Position numbers and translations under genes: made by a program
Notes under the pieces: generated by a model
The model's database searches: none
What the model was told of the DNA's origin: nothing
The model's input: the letters and a program-made list of their open reading frames with translations, nothing else
Shown: one piece after another, positions 12,230 through 25,011 of the stretch
Layout of the letters: each line of letters begins with the position of its first letter
How positions within the stretch are numbered: the first letter of the stretch is position 1
From: Acanthococcus lagerstroemiae
Lineage: Eukaryota; Arthropoda; Insecta; Hemiptera; Eriococcidae
Length of the DNA stretch: 64,000 nt
NCBI GenBank assembly: GCA_031841125.1
Contig: CM063112.1
Coordinates: 60,193,722 to 60,257,721 of the forward strand
Reading direction: 5' to 3'

Positions 12230-12960
12230 ACTTACCCCGAAAAATAGCATTCGTTAGCAATCTTTCGAGGAAGGCACTTGCCCTCTCTGTACGATAGGAT
12301 CGCCACTTTGCTGAAGGAAAATGAAGAAAAACAGTTTTCATGAAATACATTAAGCACATCGACAAGTATGTTTCATGACCCACTGAATTCGTTTTTGATA
12401 TTATTTTTCCTCGAAAAATTATGGAACCTGAAGAAAACGGAGAGGCGGAGGGAGCAACATTTTTATAAAACACGTTATCCATATCGACAAGTACGTTTTT
12501 TGAGCCGCTGCCTTCGTATTCAATATTATTTTGACTCTAAATTCAAAATGGTAGCACCTGTTGGAGGAAGGGGAAAGGAAGAACACCAAGTTACACAAAG
12601 ATACACCTTATGCATACCAAAACCTATTTTTTTGGGGGGTTGCTGAATAATTCGTCATAATTAGCTTTATTCCAAGATCACAATTGCGATACGTCCACAT
12701 AGAGAGTGGGGAAGACCCAAAATTTTCTTTGAAATACGTTAAGTGTACCATAAATTAGGTGTTGTAAGTGATTGAATTTATTTTCGAAATAATTCTGACA
12801 CCAAACTCAAAATTCGAATATCCGGAATGAGGAGACAGAGGTCAAAATCTTCATGGAATACATTATGTACGTCCCATCTCTTCCCGAGTGTTGCGATTTT
12901 AAATTTGGAGTACAAATGAAATGTAAAAAATTGGTTCAGTAGGGTGGTCCTCATGTTGAG
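12230..12960. repeat. Degenerate tandem repeat, period about 125 bp
   Basis: ATCGACAAGTAYGTTTYWTGA is seen at 12358 and again at 12482, each followed by TTCGT-TT--ATATTATTTT at the same offset. More diverged units appear near 12725 and 12848. No coding signal. Confidence 0.6.
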
Positions 12961-13502
12961 AAGTTTCGAATTTTGAGTTGCCTACTTCTCATTTTTAAAA
13001 ATTTTTACTTCTAAATATTTTAGGTCACATTTCAGCCCCCTCCAATAGTATTCATCCGTGCCACAAGGGGATTGAGAATTAACATTTGATTTCCCGCAAA
13101 GAAATACATATCTATTTTAGCATATCACAACCTCTCCCACTCTGACATTTGAAAAAACACGAGAAATTTGTCTCTTTCAACATGCAAATGGGTTCGGTAC
13201 AAATTTTCTCAAAAGAAATTCAGTTTGGGGTAGACAGAGGTTTTAAAACTGGACTTCCGGGGATACATTGATAATTCTAACCGAAAATCGCCAAAAATAC
13301 ATCACATTTATTATGTCATAATTAATATAAAATTTTTAAAACTCTGATTCCATTTTATAGGTTGCTGTAGATACATTCCCCTTCCCTCTGAGTTCCTACA
13401 GAGGGTCAATGCCTCAAAAAAATAAACTTTACCGGCTGCAATATCCTATTCTGTACCTATCAACACCCACAGATGGGAGGGTGTCTTGTAGTGGAATATA
13501 TT

Positions 13503-14036
13503 TTTTATACTACTTGATCAGAAGCGGCAATGTTTTTCGCTGACATGGTCTGTATTTTTTTTAACTCTTTTAATCCATTTATTTATTTAAATTATAGACA
13601 GGTGATTTTCGAAAATTTAATTTGCTCCGTTAATTACTACGAAGTACAGTATCACAGTCTTGTCTTCAGTTTGTAAACAGCATACACAGGTAGTGGCCAG
13701 CAAAAACGTAACGACGGTCAACAAAGAATGGTAATAGCTGTACTACATCGTGAATATTTAAATGCGTTCTCAAGTTGCTATTTTGTAATTCGCTCCGTGG
13801 CCGAGTGGTTAGAGACAATTGCTGCGTATCAGTCAAATGTTTCAATGGATACGGGTTCGATTCCCCGATACAAAATTAAACTGGCCAGTAATTTTTCATG
13901 TAAAAACGCTTTACATTGAGGGACATTTACTTTACATGCAGGTTTTGTTAGCACTCGATGCATGAATGATAGGCGCTTCTTGTCGTCCATAAAACACGAA
14001 TGTAAACATTGCCTTTCTGATCAAGTAGCATAAAAA
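13503..14036. mobile_element. TIR element of 534 bp containing a tRNA-like unit
   Basis: The left end (13503-13535, TTTTATACTACTTGATCAGA...) is the inverted complement of the right end (14004-14036, reading TTTTATGCTACTTGATCAGA... inwards), about 32 bp with few mismatches. Between them, at 13796-13866, lies a tRNA-like sequence with Pol III A-box and B-box signals. No target duplication is clear and there is no protein frame. Confidence 0.65.
13796..13866 (+). other. tRNA-like sequence with A and B boxes (not a functional tRNA)
   Basis: The A-box-like TGGCCGAGTGGTTAG at about 13798 and the B-box-like GGGTTCGATTCCC at about 13852 are in tRNA order and near-tRNA spacing. The 5' seven bases do not pair with the 3' flank, so an acceptor stem cannot form. 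I read it as the tRNA-derived head of a SINE or a captured tRNA relic. Confidence 0.55.
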
Positions 14037-14129
14037 TGTATGAAACATGCTACTACAAAGTGGCATTGATGAAATTATTATTCAGTTATTCCATATGCAT
14101 CTATTCTTTTCTGTGACGAATAATACACA

Positions 14130-14302
14130 CATGGACATACCACCGAAGAGTTTTTCTTGGAGAAGGGGGGAGGGGGCAGAAAAATGGGAAAGTCCCAACT
14201 GACTCAACTTAAAATTCTCAAACATCACAGCAAAAAAATCTTCGCTGCTGAGTGAAAAATTCTCATAGGGGGGTTGCCCCCTCCCCTATTGGTACGTCCC
14301 TG
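14130..14302. mobile_element. hAT-type MITE, family GGACGTACC, copy A (173 bp)
   Basis: Ends CATGGACATACC and, inverted, CAGGGACGTACC. Flanked by 8-bp duplications AATACACA (14122-14129) and AATAGACA (14303-14310), one mismatch. The body carries one unit of the family's CCCAACTGACTCAACTYAAAATT repeat. Eight-base duplications and CAG-type ends are the marks of the hAT superfamily. Confidence 0.8.
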
Positions 14303-14309
14303 AATAGAC

Positions 14310-15190
14310 ATGTCCAACAAAACAGTTTTCCACCATCTTCACAACCGGTTAACCACAAAATGTTTTCATATTGCGATACGTGGCAATGTTTAGTAAAAGT
14401 CGCTCTCTTTTGCTCACTTTTTAAAAATGGTAATTTTGGTGTAGGCTTCCCACCATTAATAATTTCTCATTGTTCATTAAGAGTAAGTCGCGAAAACGGG
14501 TTCTCAATAAGATCTCAAATACGCATTTTGGGGGCAAAAAACTCAGAGCATTCAAACATAACGTGTTAACTAGTAGGAGAACATAATCACGTTTCACTGT
14601 CAACTTCAACGTTTGTAGCCAGCCGAGCTAAGCCTGACTCAAAGCGCTTCCAGAACGCAACCAAACGCACAGGTTTCGTCGCGTTGAGCATGCTAGTGTG
14701 TTTTTGTGTTGGTAATTAACACTGACGTGGAGCATAAGTCGTGCAATGCGTGCAGTATAGAAAAGAAGCGTTAGACCCAACGCACACCTCGCTGGCCTAT
14801 AGGAATATACATGTACAAGGATTGCCGAATGCCAAATCGTATACATCCCTTGTGAATTTATTTATACTGGAACTTAAGCGTAAGCGTCAATACAGTCGCT
14901 GTTTTGCCCAATGTTTCATTATCTTTTATTTATTACAAGTTGAAGTGATATGAAAACTTATTTTCTCGGGAATTTTCAGGGTAAGCGGCGCTTACCTTGC
15001 TTGCCTGGAATGCACGCCACTGGCACAAAGGAAGCTGAAAGAACGAAGCGTACAGGCAACAGTCGAATAACGGCGTCTATCTGCGAAGATCCAGAGGTGA
15101 TGCGGCCGAGACAAAAACAACTACATGGCGAAACATGCGACAGAATAGAAGACCTTGGGGGAAAATAACGAAACCTGAGCTACGTTTAGA
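14310..15190. other. Unassigned sequence upstream of a LINE
   Basis: No recognisable gene. The part from about 14980 may be 5' sequence of the non-LTR element that follows, but motif evidence begins only near 15225. Confidence 0.4.
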
Positions 15191-16884
15191 GAGATAAGGA
15201 AGCTAACACGAGCTTTTACGCCCCAAAGTCGAGTCATAGACGATGAAGATGGAAACCCTCTCACAAACCTTGGAGAGATGGCGGACGATGGAGGCGGTAC
15301 TGCAGCAACCTATACCTGGACAAGGACGCGGAACTTACAGAGAGGACGTTGCTGGTGCAACAGGAGCCAAATATTCCAAAGGGCGAAGTCCAGAAGGCGA
15401 TAAATAAGCCACGAAATTATAAGGCACCAGGTTCTGATAATATAACAGCAGAAATGATCAAAGCAACAGAAAAGACTGGTGCAGAGGTAATGCACGAGAT
15501 ATGCAACTGTATATGGGTCACCGGAAATTGGCCAGAGGATTGGACAACCTCGATGTTCATAACCCTGCGTAAAAAAGCCGCACCTAGTGTTGTGGGAACG
15601 ATAGAATGATCGCGCTAATCTCGCACACCAGAGATCATTTTGAATATATTGCATGAGCGTATACGATACTATGTACTGAAATCCCTCCAAAGTAGGCTGG
15701 TTTTGTGAAACAGAAGGATACGCGCGAGCAGATCCTGAACGTCAGAAGCTGCTCGAGAAAGCCAGAGAATTCAGTGTTCCTCTCGTGATGGGATTCTCGG
15801 ACTATGCCAAGGCGTGTGACTCAGTCAAATGGGATAGTCTGTGCGAGAGATGGGCGTCTCGGAACATCTTACCCTACTCATCAGGAAACTATGCATGAGG
15901 AATACAGCAGTAGTCAGATCAGAAAGTGATGTAACAGAACCATTTCATCCTTCCAAAGGAGTAAGGCAGGAATGCATCCTACCGCCAATCCTCCTCAAGG
16001 TTTATAGTGAATACATCATGCGTAAGACTATGGGGAAATAGAATGGCGGAGACAAAATTGGAGGAAAAGGTATAACAAACCTACTTTTCGCGGATGACAC
16101 GGCACTGTGCGCTGTCTCCGAAGAAGAAATTAAGGAAATTCTGGACATAGTTAAAGAGTAAAGTGAAGGCTTCGGACTGAAGTTATCGATAAAACAAAGG
16201 TTATTGGTCATCGACCGGGCTGAATCGCTCCCACCATCTATCGCACTCCAAAAGTTTAAGAAAGTCGACAGTTTTGTGTACCTGGGCTCGGTGGTAGAGA
16301 AGAGTGGAAGCTCTTCACTGGAAATCAAAAGAAGAATTATCCTTGCAAAGGAAGCTCTTATTAAGCTGGCCATCATTTGAAAGGACAGAGCTATTACAAG
16401 GAGGACAAAAATGAGACTCCTCCGGGTACTCGTATTTCCGGCGTTTTTGAATAACGCGGAAACCTGGACCATCAAAGCAGATAACAGAAAGAGAATTGAT
16501 GTTTCCGAAATGTGGGCCTATAGAAGAATGCTCCGGGTTGCATGGATGGGGAAAAGAACAAAATGCTCGATACTCGACGAACTCGACATGAGGAAGAGAC
16601 TGTCCACCATCTGTTACAAACGCATACTTCAGTTTTTTGGCCACGTAATACACAGACCGGGCGAGAACCCAGAGAAGCTTAGGGAAAAGTGGAAGGTCGC
16701 CAGCCGCGTGGACGACGACCGAAAAGATGGCTTGATTAGATCAAAGAATCAGCGAGAGCACCACTAACCACGCTGATAAGAGACGCGAAAGATCGGGACC
16801 TATGGAGAGACATGATAAATGCCACGAGATGGATGGATCACCAGCTCTTAGTCATGAGAGGACGGACAAATGATGATGATTAAC
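15190..16884 (+). mobile_element. Decayed non-LTR retrotransposon (RTE-like), reverse transcriptase and 3' end
   Basis: Reverse transcriptase homology runs through several frames. AINKPRNYKAPGSDNITAEM is near 15393, GNWPEDWTTSMF near 15523, GVRQECILPPILLKVYSEYI near 15960, and the active-site box LLFADDTALCAV at 16081. SFVYLGSVVEKSGS is near 16270, and AETWTIKADNRKRID and FFGHV lie in the frame 16411-16767. Frameshifts and in-frame stops break it repeatedly, so it is dead. The 3' end at about 16884 finishes in ATGATGATGATT, the short tandem tail typical of RTE-type LINEs. The endonuclease is missing, so this is a 5'-truncated insertion. Confidence 0.88.
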
Positions 16885-18655
16885 CCTGTGAGGGACGAAG
16901 CTCCATCGGGAATTCCGGGTACTTTTAGTGCGCCGGTTAGGGGGCCAGTCCCAATAACTTCGCAAAACATCTTCCGCTACAAGATTTTTCATCTTCACCG
17001 CGTTTGAGGTCTAATTCTCCTGTACTAGTACGAATGAGAGGAACTTTTGTTATACGCGATTTTGAGCTTCTCGAACACACTTTTCTCGTGTACCACTCTT
17101 ACGCTTTCTTTCTTCCTCCATTGGAGTGTCCCACGTAAGTAAGTTACCTACCTAGAGTTTCTAGTCGAAGATGTGGTGCCCCTGGGCCTCGGCTCATGTA
17201 TATATCGTTGTTCGACGGATGCATGTCAACTTGGAACGCAAACGGTTCCGATGTCGATTTTACGAGTACAATAATTCAGAGTTGTTTTCATAAACAATAT
17301 ACGAGAACGTCGATTAAAACTGCCACTCGATATGGAACGCTATTAATCCGATTCGAATCACGTAAGAATCGGACGTAGAAAGTGAAGTTTTCATTGTATG
17401 AGTTCGAGAGTGGTGGCGGCGGAAGCGATATTGCGTTTAAACAGAGGTACCCGTATAGTAATAAGTATGAGCTTGAAATTCTTGCATTTTACCTCATAAT
17501 TTAAATCGTGAGTAGGTTACGCAGAGACGTATAGTATGCGCGAGCACTGGAGGATGTGCTGGCCGATAAAAAAAAAAAAGAAGACACCTGAGAATGTCTC
17601 TCGTGATAATACGGCGCAGGTAAACGAATACGGTCACGTTCTTGCATCTTACCGGTGCAAGTGGAAGAAGAAGAAGAAATAGCCGACCTTTGCACCTTTT
17701 TAAAACTGCCTATCTTCGATTTGCATTTCAAATTCAATTTCTCCACGACGTAAATGTTTTCCTGGGTTCAATGTCGTTCTCCTTTTCTTTCTCGCTCGCC
17801 ACATACCCCCCGCCTTCTGCTCACCCGGCTTGACGGTTTAGTTAATAAGAACGTTGCCGCCGTCGCGGCTAATTAATTACGTTATTTTCAAACAATTTGT
17901 TTCGTTCGGTGGAAGAAAAAAATCGCATTAATACGCGTGTCCCAGCTTAACAGAATTAGAAGGCGGATGAGATGACACGGCGAGGGTCGCGAACGAGCTC
18001 CGACAAGCCCCGATTGATTTATGACCGCATGCTGATCGGCAGCATCCGCGTTTTCGAAGCACATGTGGAACACGAAGGGTGTTGGGACCTGGACCTGACT
18101 GGTATTGGTGGTCACGAGATAGCAAAAACTGTGTCTTTTACCTAGAACAATGGAATGGTGTCAGAACGGGGGGGGGGGGCTGAGTATTATTATTTGTAAC
18201 CTCAAAAACTGGAACAATTTAAGGAGCTACTCAGCAAGTTGATAGAAAGATACCTCGAGAGGTTTTAGAAAAATGAGATTCACAAAACTGTTTTGTTTGT
18301 TAATTCCACTGCGACTCAACTTTTAAACGTTTGTACATCATAAGAAAAACTTCCGATGTTAATAGTGCGAAGAAACATTCAAAAATTTTTAATGTAGAGT
18401 TGACCCCCTCCCCCTTTATTTATACTCAACCATGTCCGCTGAATTCGAATTCGTTGTCCAAATTCAGCAGCGATGATCCGTGTTCAAAAAAAAAAAACTG
18501 GGTGAAAGAGGTATAAAATTAATCAAAACACTACCAGCTCCATTTGAAAGGCGAGTTTGTCATTTCCACCAGGTCCTGATGTCGAAACTTGTTGGAACAT
18601 TTCTCGCTGGAAAAAAGACATGATGTACACTGTACAACTTAACCCGCTATGTAAA
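16885..18655. other. Relatively GC-rich unique DNA, no gene supported
   Basis: Richer in CpG than its surroundings, particularly 17000-17400 and 17930-18110. An open plus frame covers roughly 17960-18142 but lacks splice or homology support. A G10 run lies at 18168-18178. It could hold regulatory or non-coding conserved sequence. Confidence 0.4.
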
Positions 18656-18768
18656 CTCCAATTGCTCTCCAAAACCCCCGACAAATTTTTATAACAAAAA
18701 AATTTTTAAAAAATTTAAATATAGGGGAGGGGAAAAAGGAATTAGCCGGGAATCGGAAAGTAAAGGGT

Positions 18769-18929
18769 GTTCCAAACAGAAAGAGGGGTAGACAGGGGGA
18801 TCCCCTGCCTCCTAATATATTCAATGCGATTCTCGAGGAGGAGTTCAAGAAATTGGACTGGGAAAGCAAATGGATCATAATACATGGGACAGAACTAAGC
18901 CACCTCAGGTTAGCGGACGGTATTTTTTT
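18769..18929 (+). pseudogene. Reverse transcriptase fragment of a non-LTR retrotransposon
   Basis: Around 18800-18925 the plus strand reads RQGDPLPPNIFNAILEEEF followed by KKLDWESKWI and LSHLRLADGI. This is the RQGDPLSP...FADD core of LINE reverse transcriptases; Phe is Leu and the second Asp is Gly in the active-site box. The ORF stops making sense exactly where the homopolymer-rich block begins, so the rest of this LINE may be hidden under corrupted sequence. Confidence 0.8.
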
Positions 18930-21900
18930 ATTTTTTGGGGTGGGGATTTAAAAAAACCTGGAGGGGATAGTAATGAACTTCAAGGGGAAAGGGAGCAAGG
19001 GGGGGAAGGTTAAAAAAAATTTTAAAAAGGAGAAAAAAATAAAAAATGTTAAAAACAAGAAAAGGGGTTTTAAATAAGGGTTGAAAAGAAAAAAAATTTA
19101 ATATAGCATCGAAAAAATTTAAAAAATTTTTTTTCCCCCTTCCCAAAAAACAAAATTTCAGGGATTGTTTCCAAATTTTTAAAACAAAAATTTAAAAAAA
19201 TTTTTTCCCCTTGGGGAAAACATTGAAATCCCCGGAAAAATTTTGTTTCCAATTCCCCCTTTTTAAAATTTTTAAAAAAACTTTCCTTTTAAAAACCCCT
19301 TTGGGGGAATGTTCCCTCAAAGGGGAAAAATTTTTTTTCCAAAAAATTATGTAAACTTTTTGTAAAAAAAAGGGAGAAATTTGGGGTAAAAATTCCAATT
19401 TATTAAAAAATAAAATTTTCCAAAAACCCCATTTTTTAAACCCCGAAAAGGAAAATTTTTTCAAATTTGGGACAAAAAAAACTCCCCCCAATTCGGTTTA
19501 AAAAAGGAATTCAAGAAAAATGAAACTTTTTAAAAAAAAAAAAAGGGAAAAAAGAAAATAGAGGGAAAAGAAAAAAAAACTTTTTTTAAAATTTGGACTC
19601 CCATTCAAAAATGTTTCCCCTAACGTTAAAAAATTTTTAAAAAAATTTAAAAATTTTAACAAAAGAATACTGCCCCAATTTTTGGGGGCTTTTTTAAATA
19701 TAACCCCTTGGTAACTGCAGAAAAAAGGGAAAAGGGATTTTAAAAAAAAACCTAACCAAAATTTTTAAAAAAAATTAAATTATTTGGGGTCCTTTTGGAA
19801 AAGAAAAACGTTGAATTTTTAAAGGGGGAAAACCAAAATTAAAAATGTTACCCCTTTTAAAAAAAATTTTTTAGAAACCCTTTTCTTTAAAATTTAAAAT
19901 TTTTCCCCCTTATTGAACACGGGGGGGGTGTCCCAAAAAAGGGGTTTTTGGGTTCACCTTTTTGGTAAAAATTTCAAGGTTTTTTGACATCGGGAAAACC
20001 TTCCGAAGAATTTTTTTCCTCAACCACTTAAAATTTTAAAAAAATTTTTGGAAAAATTCCCTTTTAAAAGAAACCTTTTTCCGGGTTGTTAAAAGGAAAA
20101 GGAATTTAAAAAATTTTTGGGGGTCAAATAAAAATTTTTAAAGGGGGAACCGCAAAACCCCTTGGGTTTATTTCCCTTTTTCCCTAAAAAAGGATTTTTT
20201 AGAACCCCCTTTTTCCTCCTTAAAAAATTTTAGAAAAATTCTTTGAAAAGTAAAGGGGCCACGCAGGGGGGAATAAACACAAAATATCCCTAAACCCTTT
20301 TTTAAGTTTTGGGAATAAATTTACAGAAATTTTACATTTAAAAAAACCCTTTCTAAAAACCGGAATCCCAAAATTTCCTCAACGCACTTTGGGAATTTTG
20401 AAAAAAATTTTCAAAAAAAAATTCCCTTTATAAATTACCTATGGGGGAATAAAATTTTGGGGGGAGCTATTTCCACCTTTTTGGAAAATTTTATAAAAAA
20501 AATTTTCCTAAAACTGTAAAACTTGAGGAACCCCCCCCTTGGGGAAAATTTTCCCCCCAAGTTACCGGAAAAAGAAACAAAAGGGGAAAACGGGTAATTC
20601 CTAAAATTTGGGGTTTAAAAAAATTTTCCCCGGGGTTAAGGGGAAACAAGGTTTGATTCCCCTTAAAATTTCCAAAAATTTTTCCCTTTAAAAACAAGAG
20701 TTTTTTGGGAATTCCCTTCCCCCCCTTTTTAAATGTTTAGGTTAAAAAACCCCCCTTCCTACTACAAAAGGAATCGAAAATTTTTTTCCAAAGGGAATGT
20801 AAACCAAGTTTGGGTTTTGGAATAAAATTATTTCCCCCTTTAATTTTTTAGTAAGAAAAAGAAAATTAAAAGGCTTATAAAATTCTTTGGGGGAAAATTC
20901 TTTTTTTTCCTACAAAATTTGGGTAAAAATTTTTTTCAAAACTTAAAAATTTTGTCCCCAACCTTTCAAGTTACAAAAAATTTTTCCCAAAGGGTTCCGG
21001 GTAAAAAAATTGGGGGGACTAAAAAAAAATAATTTTGGGGGAATTCGGGGAAACCCCCAAATTTTAAAACTTTTCCAACCGGGAAAATTTTCCCCCAAAA
21101 ACTTTTGGGGATGGGGAAAGGGAGAAAATTTTTCCCTTTAACGGGTTTTTTGATAGGAATTTTTGGGGCAAACACCCTATTTTTTAAAGCCACTTTGAAA
21201 AAGTTTTTACTTCCATTAAAAACCAAGAATTTTTGAAAATTTTCCAAAAAGGTAATTCCGCTTAGTTTAGACACCTAAATTATTTATTTAATTTGAAAAG
21301 AAATGGAAATTTTAAAAGGCTTTACACTTACTTTTTGGAATTTGGTTGGGAAAATCTAACCTTTTAATTTAACCGGGGTTTGAAACTTTTTTTTAAAGGG
21401 AACTTACAATTTCCCCTTTCTTTTTTGTACAAAAAAAAATTTTTCCCTTTAACCGGAGTTTTCGAGGAAAAAGGAATTTTGGGACTTTTTTTTTTTTAAA
21501 TTTTTTAATATTTGGGTTGGAAAATCACTTTTTTAATTTAAATTTATTTTTTCCAAAGATCCCTTTTTTAATTTTTCCAAAAAATATTGAACCCATACTG
21601 TAAAGGATGAAATTTTAAATTAAAAAAAACCCTTGGGTTTTGCGAAAAGGAACCCTTTTTGCCACAAAAAAATATTTAATTTTTTAAAAAAGAAATTTTG
21701 GGATGTAAAAACCTTCCTCTAAGAAATTTTTAAAAATTTTCGGGGCGTTTTTACAAAAAAATTCATTTTTCCAGAAACTTTAAAATTATTTCAGTTTAAG
21801 AATTGTAAAATTATGCATGAAAAATTTTTGAAAAATTCTTTTGGGGAAATTTAATTTTTAAAACTTTTCGATTGGAATTTTGGAAAAACCATTTTTCCCT

Positions 21901-24800
21901 CCAAAAAACAAAAACAAACCAAGTTTGGCCCTCAGTTTTTAATTTATGAAATTTTTAAATTTATTTCCCCACCGTTTTTTGGGAAAGTTGGGAAATCCAG
22001 GGTAATTTTTATTTTAACAAAATTTTTTTTTTTTTTAATTTTTTTTAAAAAATTTTTATAATTTTTTGAATTTTTTTTAATTAATCGACACCCCTTCGTT
22101 TTTAAAAATTTAGGTTCGAAATTTTTTTTTCCCCGGCCCATTTTAATTTAAAATTCCAAAATTGTAGGTTTAGCTTTAATTTTTTTGGGGACAAATTTGG
22201 TTCAAACAAGGAAAAAAAATTTTCCCTTTTGGTAAATTTGAAAAAAGGGGTTGGGAGTGCTTAAAAACCAAAAATGAAAAATTTGAAATTAGAAATTTAA
22301 AAGGGGCCTGCGTTTACAAAAAAACCTACAAATTTAAACCTTTCCCCGAATTCTTTTTTTTTTTTCCAAAATTTCGAAAAACCCCCCCTTAAAAATTAGG
22401 CAATAAAAATTTTCCCCCTTTCAAAACTAAAGGATTTCGTGTTAAAATTTCTTCTTCCCCGGCCAATTGGGCCCCCTTCCCCTTTTCCCCAATGGCAAAA
22501 AACCAAAATTCCCCCCAGTTTTCCTCCACATTTTAAAAGGGAAACCCCCGTAAAAAAGCCAAGATTTTGGGAACTTTTTCCCCTTTTATTGCCCCCCCTT
22601 TAATTAAAATTTAGGAAAATTTCCCCGATCGTTCGTTTAAAAACTGGTCTTTTAAATTTAAGGGCCGACTGGAATTTTTTTTCTCCAAAAGTTGAAACCC
22701 CCCTTAATTTTCCTCCATTTTTTTTTTCCCCCAAAAAATTTTTTAAAAAATTTTCCCCCTTTAAAAACCCCCCTCCTTTTCCCGGTTCCAAAATATAACC
22801 CCAGGGGGTTTTAAACCCCCCTTTCTTTTCAAAAAGAATTAAAATTTCCAAATTTTCCCCCATTTACCACTAGAATTAAGGGATTGTTGGGCCATTTATC
22901 CCATGAGGGTTGGACAAGGCCCCCGTTTCTCAAAATCAATAAAAATTTAAACTTTTTTGGATTAAAACAATTCCCTCCCACCAAAAGGGGGTTTGGCATG
23001 AATTTTCCTTGTAAAAACCAAAACCCCCCCCCCCAAAAACCACATCGGGTTTTAACCACTTTTTCCAATTGTTAAACCGCCCTTTGACCCCCGAAAAATT
23101 CCCTATCTTCTCCAAAAATTTCCTCACCCCACGGAATTTTTCTTGGGTTCCCCCCTTTTGGGGGTTTTTTCCCAAAAATTAGGTTTGGATCCCACCCAAA
23201 ATTACATTCCCCAATTAATCCAATTTTTATCCCAAAAACCCCTTCCCCAACCCCAACCACAAGGGGGGGAAATTCTTTGGGCCCAAAATTGGGCCAAAAT
23301 TTCCTTTTACCTTTGGAACGCTCCCCCTTCCTGGCCGAAAATTATAAACCCCCCATAAAACCAAAGTTCCCACTCCATTTTCCCCTAATGCCCCCTTTAA
23401 CCCCAAAGGATGAAGCCCCCAAGGACTATTTCCCACCCCCCCCAGAGGGGAAAACCCAGGGGGAAATGATATCACATCTTTTCTTTGGTTTAGGTTCCCT
23501 TTTTATTCCCCTCCCCAAACTTTAACCCCTTTCCTGCCTTCCAAAATATTCCCCCTTTTTTTTCGTTTTTTCGACTTTTCACCTTTAAATTCCTTGCCAC
23601 GAGGGGGAAAACCCTCCCCACCTCCCAAAAATTTCCACGTTTAAAAACAAAACCCCAAACCCTTCCTCCAGAAAACCAAAAAACCTCCAACAAATTTTCA
23701 AACCCTAAAACCCTTATTCACCCCTTTAAAGCCCAATTCCATCCCCCCCTTTCTAATCAAACCCAAAATCCATTCTTTACTCCCCTCCTCTAAAAAAAAC
23801 TTTCCCCCATCCAAATTTCCCCCCGGCAAACAGAATTCCCCCTAAAAAAATCCCACCCCCCCCCCAAAATTTATCACTCAAAATTTTAATTTTCCCCAAA
23901 CCCAAACCCCAACTTCATTTTTAAAAATAAAAAACCAAAAACCCCGCTTAACCGCACCCCTTTAGAAAAACGCCCCTTTCCCTTCCACAAAACACATTTC
24001 CCCAAATTACACACCAAACCCCCAATCAATCCTTAAAACACTAAACCTTTTTCCTCAAGACCCCCCAAAAAACTCCCACCCCCCCAATCTGCCTCCCCAA
24101 ACCCCCCCTTTTCCCACCCTTCAGATCTTTTTTCACCCTTTCAATCCCCCTCATTAAAACCACCATTCCCCTTCCCAAAATCCCCACCCTTAAAACCCAC
24201 AAAAAAAAACCAAAAATTGGGGCCCCACGCCTTTTTATTCAAAATACATTAGGAAAAACCCATTTTCAACATTCCCAAACCCCCCCCAAAAAAACCAACC
24301 AAAACTTCCACCCGCCCCCAAAACCCCCATTTTCCTTAAAATATTTGGGGGCCCCAAAACCCTCTCGGTCATCAAATCCAAAAAACCCTCAACCCTGGTC
24401 AAAAATCCCAAATTCCTAAACCCCACATTATCCCCAAACCACCAAAAAAACCCCGGAAAATACACTCTCCCCTCCCACCCCAAAAAAAAAACCTTAACCC
24501 CTTTACTCCCACATTTATCAAATAGCCCCACCCCAAAAACTAAAACTATTTCCTTCCACCCCTCCCCACCCCAATTTTAAACCCAAAAACTAACCTTTAA
24601 AAAAAAACCAAAAAATTATATCACATTATTCTTTGCCCAAAACAATTTTTTCCCCCATTTCCCTAAACCCACCCCCCCAAAATTCCTTTTTTCCCTTTCC
24701 CTTCCCTATAAAAACCCCCCCCCCCCAAAATTTTCTTTTTCCCAAACCCTTCCCCCTAACCCTTGACCCCCAAAGGGGAAAAACCCCACCGGGGGACCAT
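18930..24800. other. Homopolymer-run block, probable sequencing or assembly artefact
   Basis: For nearly 5.9 kb the sequence is almost only runs of three or more identical bases. The left part (to about 22.4 kb) is runs of A, T, G and C; the right part (about 23.3-24.7 kb) is runs of C and A with very little G. Mixed dinucleotides, CpG and normal codons are nearly absent. The block starts abruptly inside a LINE reverse transcriptase and ends abruptly at normal sequence near 24800. Real satellites have a period; this has none. Nothing in it should be annotated as coding. Confidence 0.85.
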
Positions 24801-25011
24801 TGAGGAAAACGCGGCAGCTAGGACTGGGTTTTTGAACGTGGACTAAGCAAGACCATCGGAAATTCATAACCAAAGTTTTTCAACCAAAATACTATTTTGA
24901 GTCTCCCTTTTTGTGATTCTCGTTAACTTTTGAAAACACGTCATCTTTCATCTACCGTGACTTTTCCGAGCATCGCATATTTTCGGCGTATTCGCGACTC
25001 AAATTTGTGAC

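Noticed and set aside
13796..13866. Functional tRNA gene
   Set aside because: No acceptor-stem pairing, and it lies inside a TIR element.
17960..18142. Open plus frame in CpG-rich DNA
   Set aside because: No ATG-supported start, splice sites or recognisable motif.
18930..24800. Dozens of open frames inside the homopolymer-run block (for example 22600-22863, 23277-23525, 24235-24531)
   Set aside because: Runs of AAA, TTT, GGG and CCC give long frames of Lys/Phe/Gly/Pro by composition alone; no domain pattern is visible.
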